Program-made: the position numbers and the translations under genes
Assembly: GCA_006226415.1 (NCBI GenBank)
Contig: SBGZ01000067.1
Location: forward strand, 1 to 59,634
DNA from: Alphaproteobacteria bacterium
GTDB lineage: Bacteria > Pseudomonadota > Alphaproteobacteria > M2410
Direction: 5' to 3'
DNA: 59,634 nt
The notes under the pieces: model-generated
The model's input: the letters and a program-made list of their open reading frames with translations, nothing else
Database searches by the model: none
What the model was told of the DNA's origin: nothing
Shown here: piece by piece, positions 52,689 to 59,634 of the stretch
Layout of the letters: each line of letters opens with the position of its first letter
Position numbering within the stretch: the stretch's first letter is position 1

Positions 52689-54065
52689 TCAAACGATCCC
52701 GAAGAGGTGCCTCAAATGATCGTTGAGAAACTTGCCGGACGGATCCAGCGTGGCTCGCACATCCAGGAAGTCTTGCCAGCGCGGATAAAGCTTTGAAAGT
52801 GCCTCGGCGCCGAGCGTATGAATCTTACCCCAGTGCGGCCGTCCTTCATGCGCCCAATGTATCGGCTCCACATCGGCAAAATAGGCTTTGAAGTCCTCTT
52901 CAAAATATCGGTGAACAGCGACAGAGCAAGAGGCCCGCTTGTAGAACGGGCTGAGCCAGGCATCATCGGAGTGGGTGTAGCGAAACTCGATCGGGAAGAA
53001 CACTTCGTGATGTTTCTTTTCGATAACGTCTCGAACAGCGCGCACCACATTCGCTCCTGTTTCTGCCGGCAGATGATATTCCATCTCATTGAAACGGACT
53101 TCCCGCTCGTAAGGGAAAATCTTCCACCAAACATCGACAAACTCTTCTTCGCCCTGCCCCTTCACCGCCTGATTAATGAGCCAGGACCGAAGTCCACTGA
53201 ACCAGCCGAGTTTGTCGCGCAGGCTTTTCAGCTCCAACACCCCCTCATTGTCATCATCGGCCGGTCGGCCGGTAATCGGTTCATCCGTTTCATTGGTGGT
53301 CGTCGCAATTGCCATATTGGAGAATGGAATGAGGAAGAACTCAAAAGTCAGATTTTCCTCCCCCAGTTTTTCGAGCCGGGCCAGCAGATCTTCAAGCGGC
53401 TCGACCCAGGAGCGACGCTTCAACTTGTAAGGCGTCCGGTTCTGCAAGGTGACCTCGGTCAGGATCCCGAGCGAACCCAGCGAAACCCGTGCCGCATCAA
53501 AGAGCTCCGGATTATGTTCCCGTGAGCAGGCAACCAGATCCCCCGATGCCGTCACCATTTTAAGGGCGACCAGATGGCTGTGAAGCGCCCCGAGCATTTG
53601 GCCGGTCCCATGGGTGCCCGTGGCAAAGGCGCCCGCCAGGGTCTGCTTGTTAATGTCCGGCATATTGTGGAGCGCCTGACCCGCCTGCGAAAGCGGCTCC
53701 CCGACACTACCAAGCCGCGTGCCCGCTCCAAAGGTGGCCTGCAGCTTCTCAGCATCCACCGAATGAAGACCTGAAAATCGCCGCAAGGAGACCAGCGTAT
53801 CCTCTGTTGGCACCAGAGGTGTAAATGAATGCCCCGAGCCAGCCGCCCTCACCGGACCTTTGGCCTGCTTAATGAGACTTGCCAGCTCATCCAAATCGCG
53901 CGGCGCGGACTTGACCTGAGGCACGCAGCTTTCAACACCGGACCAGTTTTGCCAGGGAATAACCCGCCGCTCCGCCTGCGCAGCGGAGGCCATTCCCAAA
54001 AACTGGGGATGCGCCGCAAAAAAGCTGCCCACAGCAATGGATTTCAAGAGATCGCGTCTGAGCAT
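52689..54065 (-). CDS. Tat-exported D-arabinono-1,4-lactone oxidase-family FAD enzyme
   Basis: 458 residues. A twin-arginine-type signal (MLRRDLLKS followed by a hydrophobic run ending ASAAQA) predicts Tat export. The FAD-binding PP-loop region AAGSGHSFTPLVPTEDT holds His79, the usual covalent flavin attachment; the C-terminal RPHWGKIHTL motif (about residue 415) is shared by L-gulonolactone, L-galactonolactone and D-arabinonolactone oxidases. It would oxidise an aldonolactone or sugar alcohol in the periplasm. ATG 54065. The preceding cytochrome c gene ends seven bases upstream, suggesting a cytochrome-linked dehydrogenase. Confidence 0.88.
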   Translation of the reverse strand: MLRRDLLKSIAVGSFFAAHPQFLGMASAAQAERRVIPWQNWSGVESCVPQVKSAPRDLDELASLIKQAKGPVRAAGSGHSFTPLVPTEDTLVSLRRFSGLHSVDAEKLQATFGAGTRLGSVGEPLSQAGQALHNMPDINKQTLAGAFATGTHGTGQMLGALHSHLVALKMVTASGDLVACSREHNPELFDAARVSLGSLGILTEVTLQNRTPYKLKRRSWVEPLEDLLARLEKLGEENLTFEFFLIPFSNMAIATTTNETDEPITGRPADDDNEGVLELKSLRDKLGWFSGLRSWLINQAVKGQGEEEFVDVWWKIFPYEREVRFNEMEYHLPAETGANVVRAVRDVIEKKHHEVFFPIEFRYTHSDDAWLSPFYKRASCSVAVHRYFEEDFKAYFADVEPIHWAHEGRPHWGKIHTLGAEALSKLYPRWQDFLDVRATLDPSGKFLNDHLRHLFGIV

Positions 54066-54072
54066 TCGGCGT

Positions 54073-54429
54073 TCACCCCCCGGTCGCCATAAAATCTATG
54101 AGGTCGATGAAATCCTGTTCCGAGCAATCCGAGCAGGATCCCAGCGGCGGCATGCCTTTAAAGCCGTCGATCACGTGGTCAAGCAGGACGTCTTCGCCTT
54201 GAGCCAACCGCGCCTCCCATTCCACGACATCCCCGGTCATCGGCGCGCCGCTGTCCGGGTTGGCATGACAGGCCATACAGGTATCCGCATAAAGCTCAGC
54301 CAAATAGGGGTCCGAGGGCATGACGTCATCGCCGTCCTGGGCATCAGCCCCCGGCCATGTGGACAAGGTCCAAACAAACAAAGACAGCGCCGCTGTCGCG
54401 ATCTTTACCGAGCTTTTCCAAGGTCTCAT
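54073..54429 (-). CDS. cytochrome c5-like periplasmic monohaem protein
   Basis: 118 residues with a signal peptide (ATAALSLFVWTLSTWPGADA). The haem motif is C51-M-A-C54-H55; the sixth ligand is probably Met93 in GMPPLGSCSDC, and the cysteines at 99 and 102 match the extra pair of cytochrome c5. A short periplasmic electron carrier. ATG 54429 with a GGGAGGG ribosome site. It is directly upstream of the lactone oxidase gene, so it is the likely electron acceptor of that enzyme. Confidence 0.85.
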   Translation of the reverse strand: MRPWKSSVKIATAALSLFVWTLSTWPGADAQDGDDVMPSDPYLAELYADTCMACHANPDSGAPMTGDVVEWEARLAQGEDVLLDHVIDGFKGMPPLGSCSDCSEQDFIDLIDFMATGG

Positions 54430-54592
54430 AAGACCAGACCCTCCCCCCTGTTTCTGATCACGGCCTTACCAGGTGGCAAGAGCCTTTCCCAGACCATGCC
54501 CCATCAGGCGCCCGCGGGCAAGCGACCCAGGCAAACAGGCTAAATTTCAACAATATCAAGGAGGTCCAGAAGGAAGGCAAAGCCGGGAAATA

Positions 54593-54677
54593 TGGTGCGG
54601 ATGGAGAGAATCGAACTCTCACTCCCGAAGGAACGGGATTTTGAATCCCGCGCGTCTACCAATTCCGCCACATCCGC
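54593..54677 (-). tRNA. tRNA-Leu (anticodon CAA), CCA encoded
   Basis: The minus strand forms a complete class II tRNA of 85 bases: acceptor stem GCGGATG/CATCCGC, D-arm GGCGGAATTGGTAGACGC, anticodon stem CGGGA/TCCCG with loop TTCAAAA (anticodon CAA), a long variable arm, T-arm GAGTTCGATTCTC, and an encoded 3' CCA. This is the normal tRNA-Leu reading UUG codons. It stands alone between the cytochrome gene and exoD. Confidence 0.95.
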
Positions 54678-54880
54678 ATATTTCACCTGATGGCCTCCCA
54701 AGCGGTGGCCATCTGGAAAGCGGGCATCATAGGTAAAATGGCCGCCCCGTCAACTGCGATTAACAGGGGGTGGACAACATCTTTTCGGCACTATTTTACC
54801 CCATTGTTAGGGCTGTTATTGTAGGGTGCGCGAAATCAAACCAATCAAGTACCGCCCCCCCCGCAGGCTTCAGACCCCAT

Positions 54881-55513
54881 ATGACAGATTCCCAGAAAGC
54901 GCAAAGTCACAAGCCCGATTCGACCACCGATCTGCTGCGCCGCATTGCCGAGGCCTGCGAGGGCGACACCTTGACCATTGGATCTCTGGTCGACCAGCTG
55001 TCCGGGCGCGGGTTTGGCGTTGTTCAGCTGGTGCTGGCGCTGCCGGTCTGCATCCCGTTTCTTTATGGCATTCCCCAGGCCGTGGCCGTACCCATGATAT
55101 TTGTCGCCCTGCAAATTGCCACTGGTCGCCAAACCCTTTGGCTGCCCGAAAAGGCGCGCAGCAAATCCATAACGAAAGAAAGCCTCGCCAACCTTGCCGA
55201 GCGAGCCGCAAAATATGTCGGCTGGTTTGAGCGCATTGCGCGGCCAAGCCTGATCTGGGCCACCCATGGCACCGCAGAACGGATTGCCGGCGCCTTTATG
55301 ACCATCTTTTGCGCGTCCATTCTGGTGCCCCTGCCGGCAACCAACACGGTCCCCGGCATTGGTGTGGCCATCATGTCCATCGGATTTCTGGAGCGGGACG
55401 GTCGTCTGGTCTTGATCGGCGGCCTGCTTGGCACCCTTTGGGTTGCTCTTTTGTTATATTTTGGCATTACCCTTGGGGTTGAGGGGTTACACCTGCTCAA
55501 ATCCTATTTCTGA
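54881..55513 (+). CDS. exoD: ExoD family membrane protein
   Basis: 210 residues. LLRRIAEACEGDTLTIGSLVDQLSGRGFGVVQLVLALPVCIPFLYGIP and the later paired helices match the ExoD family (about four to six membrane segments). ExoD was described in rhizobial exopolysaccharide production, but its biochemical role is unknown. ATG 54881 is chosen because homology starts there; the longer frame from 54770 has no support. dsbB follows after ten bases, so they may be co-transcribed. Confidence 0.87.
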   Translation: MTDSQKAQSHKPDSTTDLLRRIAEACEGDTLTIGSLVDQLSGRGFGVVQLVLALPVCIPFLYGIPQAVAVPMIFVALQIATGRQTLWLPEKARSKSITKESLANLAERAAKYVGWFERIARPSLIWATHGTAERIAGAFMTIFCASILVPLPATNTVPGIGVAIMSIGFLERDGRLVLIGGLLGTLWVALLLYFGITLGVEGLHLLKSYF

Positions 55514-55523
55514 GGCCATCCTG

Positions 55524-56072
55524 ATGCATGCGATAACAACCTGGATCACCCGCGCCCGCGCCTTGACCGCCGACCAAGTCCTGGTCCTGCTCATTGCCAT
55601 TTCCGCTCTCACCCTGGCCGCGGCCCATGGCTTTGAACATTTCGGCAATCTTCCGCCGTGTCCCCTCTGCCTTGATCAGCGCGAGGCCTATTGGGCAGCC
55701 ATCTTTTTGGGGCTCCTTGGTTGGATAGCCACCCGCACAGAAAAAACAAGGTCAACAGGCCTGCCCTTAATTTTCCTCATATTAGTGACCCTAGCCCTCG
55801 GCTACGGCGCTTATTTGGCCGGTTATCATGCTGGCGTTGAATACAAATGGTGGGCCGGGCCCGCCTCTTGCACGGTTTCGGGCGCTCGTATGAGCATCGA
55901 GGCCATGCTCGCTCTGGAAAACAGCGATGTGGTCCTTTGCGACGAAATTCCATGGTCCCTTTTCGGAATCTCCATGGCGGGTTATAATTTCTTAATCGCC
56001 GCGTCCTTAACCCTCACAGGTGCAGCAACATCCTTGCGCGAGATAAAAGCACACAAAGCGCGACAGGCATAA
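55524..56072 (+). CDS. dsbB: disulfide bond formation protein B
   Basis: 182 residues with four membrane helices. The first redox pair C46-P-L-C49 (NLPPCPLCLDQR) and the second pair C116 and C139 on the second periplasmic loop are in place. DsbB reoxidises DsbA and passes electrons to ubiquinone. ATG 55524, ten bases after exoD. The COQ7 gene (ubiquinone biosynthesis) follows after 15 bases, a natural functional partner for a quinone-using enzyme. Confidence 0.93.
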   Translation: MHAITTWITRARALTADQVLVLLIAISALTLAAAHGFEHFGNLPPCPLCLDQREAYWAAIFLGLLGWIATRTEKTRSTGLPLIFLILVTLALGYGAYLAGYHAGVEYKWWAGPASCTVSGARMSIEAMLALENSDVVLCDEIPWSLFGISMAGYNFLIAASLTLTGAATSLREIKAHKARQA

Positions 56073-56087
56073 ACCCAGGAGGCCCCC

Positions 56088-56672
56088 ATGCCAATGATGA
56101 GCCCCAAACCCAGAAAAAACATGGGACAACTGCGGCCCGGCGCAAAATCCAGCGAAAAACGCATGGCGGAAATGTTGCGGGTCGACCATGCCGGCGAATA
56201 TGGCGCAACCCGGATATATCAGGGACAATTGGCCGTTTTAGGCAAACGCGGCACCAAAAAGGCGAGCGCGGAAACCATTCGTCACATGGAAGCGCAGGAA
56301 CAGGTTCACCTGGAAACCTTCAACAAAATCATCAATGAACGAGCGGTCAGGCCCACGGCCCTCACGCCCATTTGGCATGTGGCCGGTTTTGCCCTCGGCG
56401 CCACCACCGCTTTGATGGGCGAAAAGGCCGCCATGGCCTGCACGGCAGCCGTTGAAGACGTCATTGATGAGCATTATCAAAACCAACTGGACGAAATAGA
56501 CCAGGAAGAAGCTGAACTCAAAGCCACCATCGCCAGATTTCGCGAAGAAGAAATCGAGCATCACGACATTGCCATTGAAAAGGGCGCCGAACAAACGCCG
56601 GGATATCGCATTCTGACAAACGCCATCAAGGCTGGAACCCGTTTCGCGATCAAACTTTCCGAAAAAGTATAA
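56088..56672 (+). CDS. coq7: demethoxyubiquinone hydroxylase (COQ7 type)
   Basis: 194 residues of the COQ7/CAT5 di-iron family. Iron ligands: Glu37 in RVDHAGEYGA, Glu68 and His74 in HMEAQEQVHLETF, and later EEEIEHHDIA. It hydroxylates demethoxyubiquinone in the penultimate step of ubiquinone synthesis. ATG 56088 with AGGAGG upstream. This type of enzyme instead of UbiF is common in alphaproteobacteria. It is probably co-transcribed with dsbB. Confidence 0.95.
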   Translation: MPMMSPKPRKNMGQLRPGAKSSEKRMAEMLRVDHAGEYGATRIYQGQLAVLGKRGTKKASAETIRHMEAQEQVHLETFNKIINERAVRPTALTPIWHVAGFALGATTALMGEKAAMACTAAVEDVIDEHYQNQLDEIDQEEAELKATIARFREEEIEHHDIAIEKGAEQTPGYRILTNAIKAGTRFAIKLSEKV

Positions 56673-56806
56673 GTTAACAATCGTTGCGGAGCCACGGACC
56701 GGAACCCCCGCGAGAGGGCCGCTCTGGACAACTTCGCATGCAAAAACTAAAATTAGTTCGGGAACTGATTTGATTCTCAATTTAACGCGTGAAGGACTTG
56801 GGACAC

Positions 56807-57145
56807 ATGCAGGATATTTTTACTTCTAAAACTCTGTTGGCACTTGCATTTGCAGGTGCATTGACGCTCGGCGCATGCGGCGACAAAGGCTCCGAGGAAG
56901 CCCCGGCGGCACCGGCCGCTGAAGAAGCCGCTCCAGCTGCTGACGATGCCGCTGGCGCAGCCGATGAAGCCATGGATGAAGCAGCAGACGCTGTCGAAGA
57001 AGCTGCAGACGAAGCCATGGATGCAGCTGATGAGGCCATGGACGAAGCCGCTGACGAAGCGGGCGATGCCATGGATGAGGCCATGGATGAGGCAGCAGAT
57101 GCCATGGACGATATGATGGGCGGCGACGAAGAAGCCACTGAATAA
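56807..57145 (+). CDS. acidic Ala-rich repeat lipoprotein
   Basis: 112 residues. Lipobox LGAC (Cys24) after a clear signal peptide. The mature part is almost entirely Ala, Asp, Glu and Met in an eleven-residue-like repeat (AADEAMDEAAD and variants, at least six copies), strongly acidic and predicted to be one long amphipathic or coiled-coil helix, ending in a Gly/Met-rich tail MMGGDEEATE. No family assigned; it may bind cations or act as a spacer in the envelope. ATG 56807 with a purine-rich upstream stretch. Followed by a terminator. Confidence 0.75.
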   Translation: MQDIFTSKTLLALAFAGALTLGACGDKGSEEAPAAPAAEEAAPAADDAAGAADEAMDEAADAVEEAADEAMDAADEAMDEAADEAGDAMDEAMDEAADAMDDMMGGDEEATE

Positions 57146-57169
57146 GCGTCAGACAAAATTCAAATGAAT

Positions 57170-57199
57170 AAAGGCGGCTCTTTTGGGGCCGCCTTTTTT
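57170..57199 (+). terminator. rho-independent terminator after acidic lipoprotein gene
   Basis: AAAGGCGGC, nine bases, then GCCGCCTTT forms a perfect nine-pair stem ending in a run of six T (57194-57199). It lies 25 bases downstream of the lipoprotein stop codon. It is also 22 bases before the stop codon of the convergent HNH gene, so the A-rich opposite side could serve that gene less well. Confidence 0.85.
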
Positions 57200-57221
57200 G
57201 TAGCTTGCCAGTAAAGCCAGC

Positions 57222-57812
57222 TTAAGGTTCCAGCTCGGTATCCCAATAGAGATAGTCCATCCAGCTTTCATGCAGATAGTTCGGCGGGAAAGCCCGGCCA
57301 TTGCGATGCAGATCATGAACCGTGGGCCGATAGGGCCTCTGCGAAGGAAACATCTCCGCATGGGCAGGCATGCGCCCGCCCTTCTTCAAATTGCAGGGAC
57401 TGCACGCCGCCACCACGTTCTCCCAGGTCGTCTGTCCGCCACGAGACCGTGGTATGACATGGTCGAAGGTCAGATCATGGCTGACCCCGCAGTACTGACA
57501 CTCAAACCTGTCACGCAGGAATACGTTGAAGCGGGTAAAAGCCGGATAGAGCGCCGGCTTGATATAGGACTTCAGGCTGACAACACTGGGCAGGCGCATC
57601 TCGAAACTGGGACTGTGCACCGCTTGCTCATATTCAGAAACGATGTTCACCCGATCCAGAAAAACAGCCTTGATGGCATCCTGCCAGGACCATAGAGACA
57701 GGGGAAAATAGCTGAGCGGTCGATAGTCCGCATTCAGAACAAGCGCCGGACAGGCCTCCGGCGACGCGAGCTTGGTGGCATTTTGGACATGAACATTCAT
57801 GCCATCCCCCAT
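57222..57812 (-). CDS. HNH endonuclease-family protein
   Basis: 196 residues. The zinc/HNH module FECQYCGVSHDLTFDHVIPRSRGG with VVAACSPCNLKKGG carries the conserved histidines and cysteine pairs. The flanking PLSLWSWQDAIKAVFLDRVNIV and LHESWMDYLYWDTELEP are, to my recollection, strongly conserved across alphaproteobacteria. Role unknown; such HNH proteins may act in DNA repair or restriction-like reactions. ATG 57812, or ATG 57800 with GGGGGA four bases upstream; the difference is four residues. Confidence 0.9.
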   Translation of the reverse strand: MGDGMNVHVQNATKLASPEACPALVLNADYRPLSYFPLSLWSWQDAIKAVFLDRVNIVSEYEQAVHSPSFEMRLPSVVSLKSYIKPALYPAFTRFNVFLRDRFECQYCGVSHDLTFDHVIPRSRGGQTTWENVVAACSPCNLKKGGRMPAHAEMFPSQRPYRPTVHDLHRNGRAFPPNYLHESWMDYLYWDTELEP

Positions 57813-57984
57813 TCTTACTTGCTTACTTGCACATGGGCGAAATCAAGGAGCGCCACTTCCTCACGTGTGAGTTTCACCCTTTAAAGGAAGTTTACTGCCT
57901 TTGAAGGCAAAATCCAGAGCTTTGTCTCTCTCTTTTGGCGACAACACACTTGCGCGCGCGGGCGTGATACATTAGCCAAATCCC

Positions 57985-58893
57985 ATGTCCAAGCCTCAAC
58001 ACCCCACCCAGACCGCATCCGGCACCGTCACCCGCTTTGCGCCAAGCCCAACGGGCTTTCTGCATCTCGGCCACGCCTATGCCGCCTGGGTTGCCTTTGA
58101 GTTCGCGACTGATAATCATGCGCGATTCCTGTTACGGATTGAAGACACCGATCAAACGCGCTGCCAACCAGAATTTGAAAGGGCGATCCTCGAAGATTTG
58201 AGGTGGCTCGGCTTAACCTGGCAAGAGCCTGTGCGGCGCCAATCCGAACACTTGCCTCTTTACGCGGAATACATTCAAAAGCTTTCCGGTAGGGGTCTGA
58301 CTTACCCCTGCTTTTGCAGTCGCAAGGAAATTCTCGAAACATCGCACCAGCAAAACCTGCCCATCGGCCCCGATGGCCCCCTCTACCCAGGCACCTGCCG
58401 CATGTTGAGCGAAAAAGACACCGCCCGACGACTGGCAAGCGGCGATGCGCATGTTCTGCGTCTTGATCTCGAAAAGGCATTGCAGGAAGTATCTAGTGAT
58501 CTTTGTTTCGACGAACAGGGCAGTGACAACGACCTCCCCAAAGGGTCTACGCTGGTCGACCCGACAAATGCCGGAGACATCGTCCTGGCCCGCAAAGGCT
58601 CCACCACGAGTTACCACGCTTCGGTCGTCATTGATGATCACCTGCAAGGCATCACCGATGTGGTGCGCGGCCGCGATCTTTACAGCGCCACTCATATACA
58701 CAGGGTTTTGCAAGAGCTTTGGGGGTTTGCCGCGCCGCGCTACCATCATCACGCCGTCCTGGTCGACGAGAACGGGCGCAAGTTTTCCAAGCGTGACCGC
58801 GATCATTCCCTTCAGGCCATGAAAAAGGCGGGCAAAACGCCCGCCGATCTCAAAGAAATGATTGAGGAAAATTTGGCCGCTCAGGGCCAATAA
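57985..58893 (+). CDS. gluQ: glutamyl-Q tRNA(Asp) synthetase (GluQRS)
   Basis: 302 residues, without an anticodon-binding domain, which distinguishes it from full glutamyl-tRNA synthetase. HLGH at 27-30 replaces HIGH, and KFSKRD near 272 replaces KMSKS. The zinc ligands C109, C111, Y134 and C138 are at the expected places. It glutamylates the queuosine at position 34 of tRNA-Asp. ATG 57985. It is in the plus orientation after a divergent region from the HNH gene. Confidence 0.92.
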   Translation: MSKPQHPTQTASGTVTRFAPSPTGFLHLGHAYAAWVAFEFATDNHARFLLRIEDTDQTRCQPEFERAILEDLRWLGLTWQEPVRRQSEHLPLYAEYIQKLSGRGLTYPCFCSRKEILETSHQQNLPIGPDGPLYPGTCRMLSEKDTARRLASGDAHVLRLDLEKALQEVSSDLCFDEQGSDNDLPKGSTLVDPTNAGDIVLARKGSTTSYHASVVIDDHLQGITDVVRGRDLYSATHIHRVLQELWGFAAPRYHHHAVLVDENGRKFSKRDRDHSLQAMKKAGKTPADLKEMIEENLAAQGQ

Positions 58894-58902
58894 CCCAATG
58901 GC

Positions 58903-59577
58903 CTACCAGTCGTTCAGTCCGACAAATTTCTTAAACCCTGCGGCTTTGGCCCATTTCTCCCACTCTTCGCGCAAACGCTTGGTCTCACTCGGAGAGTTGA
59001 TGCCGCGTCCAAGCCCGAGAATTTGCAGCTCCTGACAGGACCGGAAAATCTTGGTCTCTGGCAAAGGCAATGTCGCATCTCGGTGGATCAGCCGGACATA
59101 TTCCGAATCTTCAACACCATCGGTTACGAGAATAATCGTGGTCGGCATTTCCCGGCAATCGAGCGTCAAGGACAGCTCTTCCATAAAAGCGATGATGTTG
59201 GTCATCGGCTGGGTCTGCAGCTTGCCCTGCTGAACCAGCAAGGGAACGTTGGATATGAACAGCGTCATGTCGTTCTTCAAGGCTTGCGGCTCATCATGAA
59301 CACTGGCAATGGCGTCAAATGTGAAGGGATTGGCATCCGCGTCATAGGCCCCAAAAGTGCGCACGGAAAGCTCGGACCGATAGACCAGCTCGCCGATCTC
59401 ATCGCCAACGCGTCGGCCCGCCTTGCTGGCATAGGCATTGTCGGTGACGAGCGGATTGCTGGCCGAAAGATCAAGCCCAATAATGAGCCGAGAGGGTCCA
59501 TCTTCAGCCAGGGCCTGTGACCCAAATAAGCCAAACCCGACAACGACCAGACCTGCGATCAATTTTTTCATGTTCAT
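58903..59577 (-). CDS. exported DUF1194-like (VWA-type) protein
   Basis: 224 residues with a signal peptide (LIAGLVVVGFGLFGSQALAED). The sequence RLIIGLDLSASNPLVTDNAYAS shows a von Willebrand factor A-type metal-site start (D-x-S-x-S), and TTIILVTDGVEDSEYV gives the later Thr/Asp segment. This matches DUF1194-type secreted proteins, probably a metal-dependent adhesion or protein-interaction module in the periplasm. ATG 59577 preceded by GGGACGGGAA. Convergent to gluQ with nine bases between. The promoter is near the window end. Confidence 0.75.
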   Translation of the reverse strand: MNMKKLIAGLVVVGFGLFGSQALAEDGPSRLIIGLDLSASNPLVTDNAYASKAGRRVGDEIGELVYRSELSVRTFGAYDADANPFTFDAIASVHDEPQALKNDMTLFISNVPLLVQQGKLQTQPMTNIIAFMEELSLTLDCREMPTTIILVTDGVEDSEYVRLIHRDATLPLPETKIFRSCQELQILGLGRGINSPSETKRLREEWEKWAKAAGFKKFVGLNDW

Positions 59578-59634
59578 TTCCCGTCCCCTCTCAAATCTGA
59601 TGATTATTCTAACCCATCGGAGAAAAAGGAACCA

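Noticed and set aside
56782-57156. Minus-strand Ser/Ala/Met-rich open frame over the acidic lipoprotein
   Set aside because: It is the mirror of the repeated codons of the plus-strand gene and has no signal, ribosome site or family.
1-59634. CRISPR arrays, insertion sequences, prophage, rRNA
   Set aside because: No regularly spaced repeats, transposase, phage structural genes or rRNA-like sequence seen on either strand.

Overview
The window looks like a chromosomal segment of an alphaproteobacterium. Grounds: GC-rich codon use; a tad/cpa (Flp pilus) locus whose pilin promoter carries two CtrA-type boxes and several GANTC (CcrM) sites; a COQ7-type demethoxyubiquinone hydroxylase; a stand-alone GluQRS; and HNH and DUF6491 proteins of kinds I associate with Caulobacterales, Rhizobiales and Parvibaculales. 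An exact genus cannot be named. No rRNA, insertion sequence, prophage or CRISPR array was seen. One tRNA (Leu-CAA) is present.

Left part (1-9.7 kb): a truncated alpha/beta hydrolase diverges from glpD plus a lipid-kinase gene. A MOSC/DUF924 pair, a CMD-family gene with a TusA-like gene, an orphan peptide-binding protein, a coxS-coxM pair without its molybdenum subunit, an aldo/keto reductase and an AhpD-like peroxidase follow. Between 9.8 and 18.2 kb a minus-strand run carries fdhD, a fused fdsG-fdsB gene, fdsA (NAD-dependent molybdenum formate dehydrogenase), a GPH-family transporter and a beta-lactamase-fold serine hydrolase. Divergent from fdhD is npdG-cofE-cofD, encoding coenzyme F420 reduction and late F420 biosynthesis, which is uncommon in Proteobacteria.

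Middle part (20.8-38.2 kb): a PH-domain membrane protein, PhyH dioxygenase, calcineurin-like phosphatase, DUF123 nuclease-like protein, membrane class III cyclase and a propeller-type lipoprotein are followed by a long minus-strand series: acyl-CoA dehydrogenase, MaoC-type hydratase, DUF3089 hydrolase, VOC protein and glutamate racemase. Next come a hybrid histidine kinase, enoyl-CoA hydratase, SDR, HIT protein and a DUF6491 protein. Two neighbouring proteins that I do not recognise (36.1-38.2 kb) share a GGTTACC element in their upstream regions.

Right part (38.6-59.6 kb): the tad locus runs flp-cpaB-cpaC-small lipoprotein-cpaE-cpaF-tadB-tadC-tadD-cpaA, with a strong hairpin after flp and a separate leader region before cpaE. 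Convergent to it is GNAT-fhs-CaiB/BaiF CoA-transferase. Then come an EamA exporter, a cytochrome c5-like protein paired with a Tat-exported lactone oxidase, tRNA-Leu, ExoD, DsbB, COQ7, an acidic Ala-rich lipoprotein, an HNH protein, GluQRS and a DUF1194-like exported protein.

Formate connects two parts of the window: the Fds enzyme would oxidise it to CO2 with NADH formation, and formate-tetrahydrofolate ligase would put it into the one-carbon pool. The strongest leads for something unusual are the F420 genes beside formate dehydrogenase, the CtrA-linked tad promoter, the two unrecognised proteins at 36-38 kb, the cox pair lacking its catalytic subunit, and the cytochrome/lactone-oxidase pair.
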